A DNA stretch of 64,000 bases from Sanguibacter inulinus (GCF_013415325.1 NZ_JACBYE010000001.1:62001-126000); one strand, 5' to 3'; positions 14,925-23,065 are shown, counted from the stretch's first letter. Notes: a model not told the origin generated them from the sequence alone. Translations and numbers: made by a program.

Positions 14925-15691
14925 GTCCGCGCGCCCCCTCCGAGGGGGACGAGAGGCCTCGGCGCGGGCCCACCGGACAGGGACCGCAGGGACTCGCGGA
15001 CGAGCGGGATCGGGACCTGGGCGTGCTCGCCGATGAAGAAGTGGTCCCCCGGGAAGGTGTGGACCACAGTGCGCCCCGATGTCGTCTGGTGCCACCCTGC
15101 CAGGTGCCCCGCAGGCACGAGAGGGTCCTGGGCTCCCGAGAGCACGTGCAGGTCTCCGGTGAGCGGGACGTCGTCAGCGCCCTGGCCCGGGACGTCGACG
15201 GCGAGCCGCAGGTCGGCTCGCAGGTTCTGCACGACCAACGGCCGCAGGCTCGGCCTGTCGACGAGCTCGGGCGGGATGCCGCCCCAGCCCACGACCTGCT
15301 CGAAGAGCTCGTCGTCGGTGACCTCGGCGTCGAGCCCGCGAGGGGGCCTCGCCCCTGGCCCTCGGCTCCCTGAGGCGAAGAGCACCCGGGGCCCGGCTGA
15401 CGGGTCCTCGGCAGAGAGGACGCGCGAGACCCGCAGGGCGACCCGCGCTCCCATGCTGTGCCCGAAGACCGCCCACGGGCGGCCCGAGACGTGCCGCCCG
15501 ACTCTCTCGGCGAGGTCGGCGACGAGCTCCTGCCGGGATGTCGCCGGAGTCTCGCCGGAGCGCGTGCCGCGTCCGGGGTAGTCGACGGGGACCACCTCGA
15601 CCTCAGGCATCGCCGCAGCCCACCGCTCGTAGACACGGGACGCCGTCCCCCCGGCGTAGGACAGGCAGACGAGTGTGGTCCGGGTCCTCAT
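14921..15691 (-). CDS. Type II thioesterase (GrsT/TesA-like)
   Basis: A 256-residue alpha/beta hydrolase of the type that clears wrongly loaded or stalled acyl groups from carrier proteins. Nucleophile Ser79 is in GHSMGA, the acid is likely in SGAQDPLVP, and His is in PGDHFFI. The N-terminal CLSYAGGTASRVY and DYPGRGTR are also typical. The start overlaps the ATPase-gene stop (ATGA), and the end overlaps the PPTase start, showing an operon. In this cluster its likely partner is the free-standing ACP. Confidence 0.88.
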   Translation of the reverse strand: MRTRTTLVCLSYAGGTASRVYERWAAAMPEVEVVPVDYPGRGTRSGETPATSRQELVADLAERVGRHVSGRPWAVFGHSMGARVALRVSRVLSAEDPSAGPRVLFASGSRGPGARPPRGLDAEVTDDELFEQVVGWGGIPPELVDRPSLRPLVVQNLRADLRLAVDVPGQGADDVPLTGDLHVLSGAQDPLVPAGHLAGWHQTTSGRTVVHTFPGDHFFIGEHAQVPIPLVRESLRSLSGGPAPRPLVPLGGGART

Positions 15692-16404
15692 GGGACTGCG
15701 ACGCCGGCGCGGTCGTGCTCGAGCCGGAGGTCGATCGCGGCATAGTCCGCCCGCATGCGGGCGAGGGCCTCGTCCATCGGCACGACCACGGGGAACGCGA
15801 AGGTCGAGACGATCTCCTCCAGGCGCTCCTCCATCGTGCCCCGGATGGTCCAGAGCGGGATCTTGAGGTCGCCGATCGTCTGCGCGAGCATCTGGTCGCA
15901 GTACTCACGGAACTTCTCGTTCATCGGCCGGTGCCCGTCCTCGGTCATCGCGTGCTCGTTCTCGAGGTGCACGACAGCGTCGAAGGTGGACCTCACGTGC
16001 TGGCGGAACGCGTGACCGTACTGAGAGATCACCTGGTCGAAGAACCGCATCTCGTCGGTGAGGTCGGCGGGGTCGATCTCGTCGAGCATCTGAGCGGTCG
16101 CGCTCGGGTTCATCCCGTACCGCACCCGAGCCGCACCGTAGATCCACTCCTGGAGCGACGAACCGTCCGAGATGAAGGTGTCGCCCAGGACTGCCTCGGC
16201 CACGGCGCGGCCGGTGTGCCGGCGCATCGCCAGCTGGAGGTACTCGGCCGGGGTGACTTCCGAGAGCTTCTTGCCCGGGACCGCCTCGGGCATGATCTCG
16301 CGGATGGTCTTGGCGAGGGTGCGGGGGATACCCGTGTAGTAGGACAGGGCGAGGACGGTCGAGGTCTTGCCCGACGAGTACGTCCCGGAGACAGAGATCT
16401 TCAT
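15688..16404 (-). CDS. P-loop ATPase/kinase, AAA_28 or NadR-like
   Basis: A 238-residue protein with Walker A GTYSSGKTS right at the N-terminus and acidic segments FISDGSSLQEW and FDAVVHLENEH that could serve as Walker B/lid. It resembles small ATPases of the NadR/AAA_28 type, which phosphorylate small molecules or couple ATP to an unknown job. ATG 16404 with AGAAGGAACGACC upstream; the end overlaps the thioesterase start. Such a kinase-like protein is not part of standard acyl-carrier pathways and may phosphorylate the product or an intermediate. Substrate unknown. Confidence 0.65.
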   Translation of the reverse strand: MKISVSGTYSSGKTSTVLALSYYTGIPRTLAKTIREIMPEAVPGKKLSEVTPAEYLQLAMRRHTGRAVAEAVLGDTFISDGSSLQEWIYGAARVRYGMNPSATAQMLDEIDPADLTDEMRFFDQVISQYGHAFRQHVRSTFDAVVHLENEHAMTEDGHRPMNEKFREYCDQMLAQTIGDLKIPLWTIRGTMEERLEEIVSTFAFPVVVPMDEALARMRADYAAIDLRLEHDRAGVAVP

Positions 16405-16459
16405 GGTCGTTCCTTCTCAGAATGGTGGAGGCCGGGTCGAGCACCCAGCGCGGGGTGGG

Positions 16460-17437
16460 CTACGGGAGCCTGTGGGCGAAGGTGCTGCGCTGCGTGATGC
16501 CTGCTGAGCGGGCCGTGAACTGGATGTTGCGCCACGTGGCCCCGTGCACCGTCAAGAGCTCGGCGCTCGTCATGTGCACACCGATCGGAGCAGGCTCGGA
16601 CCTCTCGGGCGGGCTCTCGTCACGGGTGAGGGTGGTCTGCTGCATCCACAAGGTGGCTGACTCGGCCCTGGAGACCCCGTCCATCTCGTAGAGCAGCACC
16701 TGTGCGAGCTGGAGCGAGCTCACGAAGACGTCGACGAGCCCTGGGAAAGGGCTCTCCTCGGCCTCGATGCCGTGCGGCGTGCTGCCGTCACGTCCTGTGA
16801 CGTCGAGGACCGCCAGGGCGGTGAGCGCGCCGACGTCGGCGGTGACGCCGGTGATGTTCTGCTGGCGGCGGCGGTACCCGTCGCCCCAGAGTCGGGAGTG
16901 ACCTGCGCCCAGGACGTCCTCGAGGGGGAGGGTGGTCCGGCGCACGTCGGTCTGCGGACGGTCCGGGTGGACCACCTGGCACCTCACGCGCATGGCACCG
17001 ACCGAGGCGATGACGGTCGTCGTCGTCTCGCCGTCCCCAGGGCCGGCCACCGAACGCTTGATCGACGCCGACAACGGGATCGCATCGAGGTCCTCCTCGG
17101 GGCGGGTGCCGGCCTGGAGCACGAGCCCGGTGATGCGGGACCGGGCCCGAGCGTCGTCGTCGAGGCCCCGGGCCAGGCAGAGCAGCGCGTCGGCCAGCTG
17201 AGCTCCGACGAGCATCGTGTCGACCGTCGACAGGTGGGGCCGCAGGTCGCTCCCCACCTTCTTGCGGGACCAGTCGGTCGGGTACTCGACGCCGAGGACC
17301 CCGGTGACAGAAGAGCCGTCGAAGGTCAACGGTGAGTAGTCGTACCGCGCCCGCCTGTAGCCGGCCCCGAAGAACCTGGTCTCAGCAGGACCGAGATAGT
17401 CCTCGATGGTGGTGAAGGTCAGGACGGAGCCGTTCAT
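16460..17437 (-). CDS. AvrD-like protein (putative acyl-signal/lactone biosynthesis)
   Basis: A 325-residue soluble protein with an internal duplication: IEDYLGPAETRFFGAGYRR (residues 11-29) and LEDVLGAGHSRLWGDGYRR (172-190), each followed by a beta-rich segment. I read it as the AvrD family; in Pseudomonas syringae AvrD directs synthesis of syringolides, acyl-sugar lactone elicitors, and homologues occur in actinobacteria. The assignment rests on recalled family features, so it is moderate. The start overlaps the ACP stop (ATGA), and ACP, ligase and SDR lie directly upstream in the same transcript. That suggests it uses an ACP-bound acyl chain. Confidence 0.6.
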   Translation of the reverse strand: MNGSVLTFTTIEDYLGPAETRFFGAGYRRARYDYSPLTFDGSSVTGVLGVEYPTDWSRKKVGSDLRPHLSTVDTMLVGAQLADALLCLARGLDDDARARSRITGLVLQAGTRPEEDLDAIPLSASIKRSVAGPGDGETTTTVIASVGAMRVRCQVVHPDRPQTDVRRTTLPLEDVLGAGHSRLWGDGYRRRQQNITGVTADVGALTALAVLDVTGRDGSTPHGIEAEESPFPGLVDVFVSSLQLAQVLLYEMDGVSRAESATLWMQQTTLTRDESPPERSEPAPIGVHMTSAELLTVHGATWRNIQFTARSAGITQRSTFAHRLP

Positions 17438-17727
17438 GAGGCGTCCTCGGTCGGCTCGGGTTGCTCGTCCCGCGATGCCAGCGCTCGCTCGTAGGCCCCC
17501 ACGAGATCACCGACGGTGTGGACGTCGACGATCGACGTGTCGCCCGAGAACGGGTCGAGCCCTGTCTCGTCCTCCAGGGCGATGACGAGGCGTGCCAGCA
17601 TCAACGAGTTGAGGCCGAGGTCGCCGAACCTGTCGTCGGGACCGATGGGGTCGTCGTCCAGGGTGTCAGCCAGGAGGACGCGGATCTCCTCTTCGATGAT
17701 GCGTCCGGTCGGGGTGTTGGTCAGCAT
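17434..17727 (-). CDS. Acyl carrier protein
   Basis: A 97-residue free-standing carrier protein. The phosphopantetheine site is Ser41 in DLGLNSLMLARLV, within the usual four-helix acidic fold (RIIEEEIRVLLADTL ... VDVHTVGDLVGAYERAL). Start ATG 17727; 7 bases overlap the SDR gene and 4 overlap the AvrD-like gene. Its sequence is of the secondary-metabolism type rather than housekeeping AcpP. It is presumably loaded by the adenylating ligase, reduced by the SDR and delivered to the AvrD-like enzyme. Confidence 0.88.
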   Translation of the reverse strand: MLTNTPTGRIIEEEIRVLLADTLDDDPIGPDDRFGDLGLNSLMLARLVIALEDETGLDPFSGDTSIVDVHTVGDLVGAYERALASRDEQPEPTEDAS

Positions 17728-18458
17728 GTCAGTCCTCCGTCGATGACGAGTGTTTGTCCGGTGATGAACGAGGCGGCGGGCGAGGTGAGGAAGTCGACGA
17801 CAGCGACGACCTCCTCGACGGTCCCGAGTCGCTGGAGCGGTGTGCGGCGTTCGATCCGGGTGCGGTTCTCCGGGGTGACGCCGGAGGTCATGTCGCTGTC
17901 GAAGTACCCCGGGACGACCGAGTTGACGAGGATGTTCATCGGTCCGAGCTCGCGCGCCAGGCTCCGGGTGAACCCGTCGAGCCCTGCCTTGGCGGCGGAG
18001 TAGACCGACACGCCCCGGTGACCGCGGACGGCGTTGATGGACGAGACGTTGAGGATGCGCCCGCCGCCCGAGGCGGTCATGGCACGTGCGCACGCCTGTG
18101 CCACGAGGATCGGGGCGACGAGGTTGACCGCTACCAGGGAGTCCACCTGGCGGCGGGGCGTGGTGAGGAGAAGTTCTTGGTGCAGGTAGCCGGCGTTGTT
18201 GACGAGGACGTCGATCCGCCCGAAGCGCGCGACGACCGACCGGACGAGGCTCTTGGCCGCGTCGCCCTGCTCGAGGTCGACCTCGGTCCAGTGGAACCTG
18301 TCGGGGTGGTCCTGGAGCATCTGGGACGTGAAGTCTGTCTGCGTCCTGCTCGAGGTGGACACCCTGTACCCCCGGGCGAGGAAGCTCTCGACGATGTGCT
18401 GGCCGAGTCCTCGGCTACCACCGGTGACGACTGCGACGGGTGGCTCAGCGGGAGTCAT
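17721..18458 (-). CDS. SDR-family oxidoreductase, FabG-like
   Basis: A 245-residue short-chain dehydrogenase with TGGSRGLG for NADP(H), NNAG, catalytic Ser in LNVSSINA, YSAAKAG (Tyr/Lys) and ITGQTLVIDGGLT at the C-terminus: all the features of 3-oxoacyl-ACP reductases. In this cluster it probably reduces an ACP-bound beta-keto intermediate or a related ketone. It is coupled upstream to the ligase (TGATG overlap) and downstream to the ACP. Confidence 0.85.
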   Translation of the reverse strand: MTPAEPPVAVVTGGSRGLGQHIVESFLARGYRVSTSSRTQTDFTSQMLQDHPDRFHWTEVDLEQGDAAKSLVRSVVARFGRIDVLVNNAGYLHQELLLTTPRRQVDSLVAVNLVAPILVAQACARAMTASGGGRILNVSSINAVRGHRGVSVYSAAKAGLDGFTRSLARELGPMNILVNSVVPGYFDSDMTSGVTPENRTRIERRTPLQRLGTVEEVVAVVDFLTSPAASFITGQTLVIDGGLTC

Positions 18459-19798
18459 CAGGCTCGCCTCTTCTTGAAGCGGTCGGAGTGGTGCGGGCTG
18501 TCCACGACGACGATCTTCGCGGGCACCTTGTAGGCGTCGAGGCGGGTCCGGCAGTGCGCGTCGACCCGAGCACGCAGCCCGCGGCGGTCTTCGGGCTCGA
18601 CGAGCGAGACCGCGGCCTGGACCACGTGGCCCGTCACGGGGTTCGCGAGCGCAGAGACCGTGACGTCGGCGATGTTGTCGATCTCGAGGAGGACGGACTC
18701 CACCTCGTTGGGGTAGACCTTCTCCCCGCCGACGTTGATCAGCTCAGACGTGCGTCCGAGGATGTGCAGGTACTCGCCGTCGACCTCGACAGCGTCCTGG
18801 GTGTTGAAGAAGCCGTCGTCGTCGAAGGGGGCCTCGGCGTTGAGGTATCCGAGCATCGCCATCTCCGACCTGATCCACAAGACGCCGTCGACGACCTTGT
18901 GCTCGAAGCCTGCGCCTCCGAGACGGACCCAGAGCGAGTCGTTCGCCCGAGAGCTCGTCGCCATGATGCCGAGCTCGGACAGACCGTAGGTCTGCTTGAG
19001 GCGGACGTCGGGCAGGTCGGTCGCCATCCGGCCGAGCGTCTGCGGCGGCATGGGCTCGGTCCCGTAGGTGATGAGTGTCAGCGACGAGGTGTCGTGCCGG
19101 CGGTGCGCACCGTCGATGAGCGTCATGGTGAGGAAGGTCGGGGTGGTCGGGAGGACCTCGACCCGGTGCTCCGCGATCGTGGCGAACACCTGGTCGGGTG
19201 TGCGCTGAGGGATCGTGACGAGCGTGCCGCCCTGGCTGAGGGTGTGCAGCAGGGTGTTGATGCCCCCGATGTGGTCGAGGTTGAGGAACGACAACGTCCG
19301 GTACCCGCGCCGTACGTCGAGGTAGCGGGCCAGGACCTTGTCGAGATCGAGGACCGAGGCCTTGGCGCGTCCGGTGGTCCCGGAGCTGAAGAGGACCAGA
19401 CCGGGGTGCCCGAGGCTGCCGAGCCTGGCGTACAGGGGATGTGCGGCGGTGACGCCTGTCGACCTGTGGACGATCTTGCCGTCAGTCGGGCTCAGGGAGA
19501 CGACACTCTCGACCTCGCCCACCTCGCGGAACTCCTCTGCCTTCGCGGCGGGGAGATCTGTCATGGGGACGCAGACTGCGCCGAGCGAGACCAGTGCCAG
19601 GAGCGCTGCCGCCGCCTCGGAGGAGTGGCCCGCCTCGAGGGCCACGACCCGTCCGGCGATGATCCCGTGGAGCCTGAGCTGGTCGGCGTAGGTGTCCACC
19701 TGGTCCGCGAGCTCGGCATACGTGGTGGACGACTCCGCATGGACGATCGCCTCGAGATCACCGTGGGTGGCGAGTCGGGCGAGAAGTGCGGTGATCAT
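18458..19798 (-). CDS. Acyl/aryl-AMP ligase (ANL superfamily)
   Basis: A 446-residue adenylate-forming enzyme. It has the AMP-binding loop LFSSGTTGRAKAS (about 137-149), TYGTEPMPP, QTYGLSELGIMAT, a hinge region at LGRTSELINVGGEKVYPNEVE, and a short C-terminal domain ending HSDRFKKRRA with the likely catalytic Lys. It activates a carboxylic acid and passes it to the ACP encoded two genes downstream. The ATG at 19798 has AGGGAG upstream; the frame is open further but without homology. It is smaller than typical fatty-acyl-CoA ligases (about 500 or more), consistent with an ACP-loading ligase. First gene of the core operon. Confidence 0.82.
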   Translation of the reverse strand: MITALLARLATHGDLEAIVHAESSTTYAELADQVDTYADQLRLHGIIAGRVVALEAGHSSEAAAALLALVSLGAVCVPMTDLPAAKAEEFREVGEVESVVSLSPTDGKIVHRSTGVTAAHPLYARLGSLGHPGLVLFSSGTTGRAKASVLDLDKVLARYLDVRRGYRTLSFLNLDHIGGINTLLHTLSQGGTLVTIPQRTPDQVFATIAEHRVEVLPTTPTFLTMTLIDGAHRRHDTSSLTLITYGTEPMPPQTLGRMATDLPDVRLKQTYGLSELGIMATSSRANDSLWVRLGGAGFEHKVVDGVLWIRSEMAMLGYLNAEAPFDDDGFFNTQDAVEVDGEYLHILGRTSELINVGGEKVYPNEVESVLLEIDNIADVTVSALANPVTGHVVQAAVSLVEPEDRRGLRARVDAHCRTRLDAYKVPAKIVVVDSPHHSDRFKKRRA

Positions 19799-19872
19799 GT
19801 GGGGCTCCCTGAGAGGTGCTGTCGTGTGCGGGCGGAGGCGGGTGGTCGGAGCGAGGGGTCGGCGTCGACGTG

Positions 19873-20535
19873 TCAGCGTCCTGACGGACCGGAGACGAGG
19901 GCCACACCGCTGGGCCCCGGGCGGACCGCGCTGTCGGACAGGGCGATCGCGAAGTCGGCGTACGAGACCGAGCGGTCGAGGTGCTCCTCTTCGGCCACTC
20001 CGGGCGGGTGCGAGAGATAGCTGCCTGTGCGGGCTCCGTCGGGGGTGAACAGCGGTGGCGGGACCAGGTACGACCACGACAGGTTGTCCGGCTGCCCGGA
20101 CTCGAGGTGGTCCCGGAGGAGGGCGTGGGCGATCCCCCGGGGAAGCGTCGTGACGGGGAACAGCGGGTGCTGCCAGAACCGCTCGCCCGACGAGAGGTGC
20201 AGGGCTCCGGCGCCACCGACGGTGACCAACCGAGCCACCTGTGCGTCTGCGAGGCCGCGACGGATGCTCGAGTCGAGCGTGACGAGCCTGTCGGCACGGA
20301 TGGAGCCAGGCAGGCGGACGGCGTTGATCGCAGCGTCGCAGCCGCCGGCAGCCTCGGCGACCGACTCTGCGTCGAAGGCGTCAGCCGTCACGACGCTGGC
20401 CCTGGGGTCGAGCGGGTCGCTCAGCCGCGAGGTGTCTCGGACGGCTGCCACCACTTGATGGCCCGCGTCGAGCAGCTCGAGCGTGCAGGCCCGCCCCGAA
20501 CGCCCCCCGGCTCCGAAGACGACCACGGTGCTCAT
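19873..20535 (-). CDS. NAD(P)-binding atypical SDR (NmrA-like)
   Basis: A 220-residue Rossmann protein starting MSTVVVFGAGGRSG (dinucleotide loop at 8-14), with the extended-SDR pattern GCDAAINAVRLPG, VARLVTVGGAGALHL and a C-terminal YADFAIALSD helix. NmrA/YwnB-like proteins act as NAD(P)H-dependent reductases or isomerases, or as redox sensors. It is 74 bp upstream of the ligase on the same strand, probably the first gene of the transcript. A GTG/ATG further upstream is possible, but the glycine loop fits ATG 20535. Confidence 0.75.
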   Translation of the reverse strand: MSTVVVFGAGGRSGRACTLELLDAGHQVVAAVRDTSRLSDPLDPRASVVTADAFDAESVAEAAGGCDAAINAVRLPGSIRADRLVTLDSSIRRGLADAQVARLVTVGGAGALHLSSGERFWQHPLFPVTTLPRGIAHALLRDHLESGQPDNLSWSYLVPPPLFTPDGARTGSYLSHPPGVAEEEHLDRSVSYADFAIALSDSAVRPGPSGVALVSGPSGR

Positions 20536-20666
20536 GCTGGGTCCTTCGGCCGATCGGCACCGGAGTTCTGAGAGACCGACGGCGGGTGTGCTGTGTCGAC
20601 GTGAGAGATGTGGGACATCACAGGCTCCTCTGGGTACGGGGGCTGCTGATCTCGACGGCAATCCCC

Positions 20667-20686
20667 TTGGCAACCGTTTGGTTGGG
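20667..20686 (+). promoter_or_regulatory. Candidate operator, copy 1
   Basis: TTGGCAACCG (20667-20676) followed after 1 base by TTGGTTGGG (20678-20686). Within it CAACC-GTTT-GGTTG (20671-20684) is a perfect dyad. The same two modules recur on the opposite strand at 20915-20938. AACC...GGTT dyads are common for TetR-type and butyrolactone-receptor operators; no such regulator gene is in the window. Confidence 0.5.
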
Positions 20687-20914
20687 TTGACCATAACCCT
20701 CATAAAACACCCGTGCAACAACTTCCGCAGGAGTTCATTCAGGCGACTTCTTGTCACCTGAAGCGCTACTTCCTCTGTCGTCAGCTCTTTGTCTCTGGTC
20801 CTTGCTGCACCGGGACCAAGGTCTCGCGCGGAATGGTTTTAGAAGGGGTTGAATTTCGCGATCTCCGGTGGTGAGAATGCCGTGCCTGGACCCGTGGCAG
20901 GGCGTCGACACCAC

Positions 20915-20938
20915 CCCAACCAACTGTTCGGTTGCCAA
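20915..20938 (-). promoter_or_regulatory. Candidate operator, copy 2 (opposite orientation)
   Basis: On the minus strand TTGGCAACCG (20938-20929) then, after 5 bases, TTGGTTGGG (20923-20915). The ten-base and nine-base modules are identical to copy 1 but the spacing is 5 instead of 1. The two copies face each other across about 230 bp of the divergent promoter region. Confidence 0.5.
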
Positions 20939-21037
20939 CCGGACGCTGCGGTCCTACTCTCTGACGCATGCCTCTCGACCATGAACCCACGTCTGTCTCC
21001 CCTGCCCTCACACGTCATCCGAGCCTGGCGGTTCCAG

Positions 21038-21172
21038 GGATATCTAGCGGTCCGCGAGGTACGGGACGCGTGGGTCGTCGAGGACTGCCTGCCGGCGAGC
21101 TCCTTCGTCGGGGTGGCCGCCCTCGCGCTGCCGGGGCTGCGCGTCGAGATCGAGGCGGTCGCGGTCGTCTGA
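21038..21172 (+). pseudogene. Remnant of a RidA/YjgF-family gene (C-terminal end only)
   Basis: The frame ending at 21172 reads GYLAVREVRDAW ... LPASSFVGVAALALPGLR and VEIEAVAVV. This is the recognisable C-terminus of Rid-family proteins (which end with a VGVAAL, VEIEAVAVV pattern). The preceding two thirds of the usual 125-residue protein are missing; upstream sequence in that frame is not protein-like. I interpret this as a truncated gene left when the neighbouring cluster or the promoter region was inserted. Confidence 0.45.
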
Positions 21173-21227
21173 AGACGGCGTGGACCAGCCGGTCCAGGTC
21201 TGGTGAGAACAACCCTCTGGAGGAGAG

Positions 21228-21686
21228 ATGACCCACGACCTCGCACGCGAGATCACCACCATGAGCCGCTCTGAGCGCGCCGCGATCTTGTTCGAGGAGA
21301 TCATCACGAATGATCGCCCCGAGCTGGCCGACCACGTCTTCGCGGCCGACTTCTCGTGGCCCCAGTTCGACCTGCACGGCCCCGACGGTGTCCGCACCTG
21401 GGTCCGAGCCTTCAGGACCGCCTTCCCCGACATGGAGGACCACGTCGTCGAGCAGGTCGAGCAGGGCGATCTTGTCGTCACGCGGGTCAGGTGCGAGGGC
21501 ACTCAGACCGGAGCGTTCCGTGGACTGCCGCCCTCGGGCCAGCGCGCCGACTTCACAGCGATCGGGATCGACAGGTTCGGCGACGACGACATGATCGTCG
21601 AGCGGTCGGCCTGGTTCGACATCGCCGACCTCATGCGGCAGCTCGGGCACACCACGCTCGAGGTCCCTGCGGTGGACCGTCCGTGA
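21228..21686 (+). CDS. SnoaL-like/ester-cyclase-family protein
   Basis: A 152-residue alpha+beta barrel protein of the SnoaL/NTF2-like group: SRSERAAILFEEIITNDRPELADHVFAADF, WVRAFRTAFPDMEDHVVEQVEQGDLVVTRVRCEGTQTGAFRGLPPSG and ERSAWFDIADLMRQLG. Members include polyketide cyclases and hydrolases, but many are of unknown function. A GGAGGAGAG site precedes ATG 21228. It begins the divergent arm of the acyl cluster, 25 bp before the exporter gene, so it may act on the cluster product. Confidence 0.75.
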   Translation: MTHDLAREITTMSRSERAAILFEEIITNDRPELADHVFAADFSWPQFDLHGPDGVRTWVRAFRTAFPDMEDHVVEQVEQGDLVVTRVRCEGTQTGAFRGLPPSGQRADFTAIGIDRFGDDDMIVERSAWFDIADLMRQLGHTTLEVPAVDRP

Positions 21687-21711
21687 CGTGGCCACCAGAC
21701 CGGAGGACGAC

Positions 21712-22953
21712 ATGAGCCAGACCCCGGCCGCTGAGGCCTCTGAACGAGACGGGCACCACGCTGTGCTGACGAGACCTCCCGCCGCGGGAGACACAGGCGG
21801 CTCGCGGGACAGGTGGGCGGCTGTCGTCCTCCTCGGGCTCACGACCTTCGTGGTGGTCGCCGCAGAGATGACCCCTGTCGGTCTCCTCACCCCGATCAGC
21901 ACGGGTCTGGGGGCCAGCGAGGGGACGGTGGGCCTGTCGCTCGCCATCACCGGGCTCGTCGCGGCAGCCATGGCGCCGCTGACTCCGATGCTCGTCCGGG
22001 GGACCGACCGGCGGACGGCGATGGTCGTCCTGATGCTCGTCGTCGCGATCGCCAACGCGCTCACGGCGGTCTCCACGAGCTTTGCCGTCATGTCGGCTGC
22101 GCGTGTCCTCCTGGCGGTAGGGATGGGTGGGGTGTGGGCGATGGCTCCTAGCCTCGCCCCTCGCCTCGTGGCGCCGCGGTCCGTCGGGGTCGCGATGACC
22201 ATCGTCTTCGGCGGGGTGGCGGTGGCCTCGGCGGTGGGCGTGCCGGCGGGGGCCTACATCGGTGCGCTCGCAGGGTGGAGAGCCTCGTTCTGGGTCCTCT
22301 CGGCAGTCTCCTTGCTGCTCGTCGTGGCCCTGGCGGTCGTCCTCCCGTCGATGTCTGCTGACAGAGCCGCCCCGCGCGCCTCTCTGACCGCAGCACTGGG
22401 CCGGCGCGCCGTGAGGTACGGGCTGGGCGTGACCGCTCTCCTGGTTACCGCCCACTTCACGGCATACACCTACATGCGGCCTACCCTCGAGTCTCTCGCC
22501 GACCTCGACCCGACCGTCGTCGGGACCATGCTCTTGGTCTTCGGGGTGCTCGGGATCCTCAGCAACTTCGTCATCGGGCCGAGGGTCGGGCGCAGGCCCA
22601 CCGCTGTCGCCGTGGTCCTCGCGACCGGGCTGGCGCTGACCTTCGGCGGTGCACCGTTCTTCGTCTCGACCGTGCTGTCTGCAGCGGTGCTCATGGTGCT
22701 CTGGGGGTTCTTCTACGGTGGGGTGTCGGTCACCACGCAGACCGGGATGTCTCGTGCTGCTCCCGACCAGGCGGAGAGCGTCAACGCCCTCTGGGCCGGG
22801 GTGTTCAACGCCAGCATCGCGGTCGGGGCGTTCTCGGGCGGACGCATCTACGACGCGGGCGGTGCAGACGTGACGCTGTGGACGGCGGCGGCTCTGGCTG
22901 CCGGGGCAGGAGCACTCGCTCTGCTGGGTGCGGCCCGAGCCCGCACCAGGTGA
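21712..22953 (+). CDS. MFS transporter, DHA1-type exporter
   Basis: A 413-residue transporter with 12 predicted membrane segments and the TM2-3 loop motif LVRGTDRRTAMV. The N-terminal VVVAAEMTPVGLL and RVLLAVGMGGVWAMAPSLA are typical of DHA1 drug/sugar exporters. I prefer ATG 21712 (CGGAGGA just upstream) to the GTG at 21688. Encoded 25 bp after the SnoaL-like gene and opposite the acyl cluster, it is a plausible exporter of the cluster product. A strong hairpin follows. Confidence 0.85.
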   Translation: MSQTPAAEASERDGHHAVLTRPPAAGDTGGSRDRWAAVVLLGLTTFVVVAAEMTPVGLLTPISTGLGASEGTVGLSLAITGLVAAAMAPLTPMLVRGTDRRTAMVVLMLVVAIANALTAVSTSFAVMSAARVLLAVGMGGVWAMAPSLAPRLVAPRSVGVAMTIVFGGVAVASAVGVPAGAYIGALAGWRASFWVLSAVSLLLVVALAVVLPSMSADRAAPRASLTAALGRRAVRYGLGVTALLVTAHFTAYTYMRPTLESLADLDPTVVGTMLLVFGVLGILSNFVIGPRVGRRPTAVAVVLATGLALTFGGAPFFVSTVLSAAVLMVLWGFFYGGVSVTTQTGMSRAAPDQAESVNALWAGVFNASIAVGAFSGGRIYDAGGADVTLWTAAALAAGAGALALLGAARARTR

Positions 22954-22967
22954 GACCGTGCCGGCTG

Positions 22968-23009
22968 GCGCGTCCAGGCTGCCTGGAGCACCAGGCAGCC
23001 TGGACGCGC
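22968..23009. terminator. Bidirectional terminator hairpin
   Basis: A perfect 19-bp stem: GCGCGTCCAGGCTGCCTGG (22968-22986) pairs with 22991-23009 around the loop AGCA. It lies between the convergent MFS gene and the lipoprotein gene, so it can terminate both. Confidence 0.8.
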
Positions 23010-23065
23010 AGGCGCAGCGACCGGCGCGCGACCGACCCGGGGGTCCGGTCGCGCGCCGGAGATCG

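Larger units (their letters stand above)
20536..21227. other. Divergent regulatory region with gene remnant
   Basis: About 690 bp between the minus-strand acyl cluster and the plus-strand SnoaL-like gene. It is noticeably more AT-rich around 20650-20880 than its surroundings. It contains a pair of related inverted elements (20667-20686, 20915-20938) and a coding remnant (21038-21172). I see no intact gene. Confidence 0.6.

Noticed and set aside
20735-21011. Two short minus-strand frames in the divergent region of the acyl cluster
   Set aside because: Composition is not protein-like and they cover the candidate operator copy 2; no start signal.
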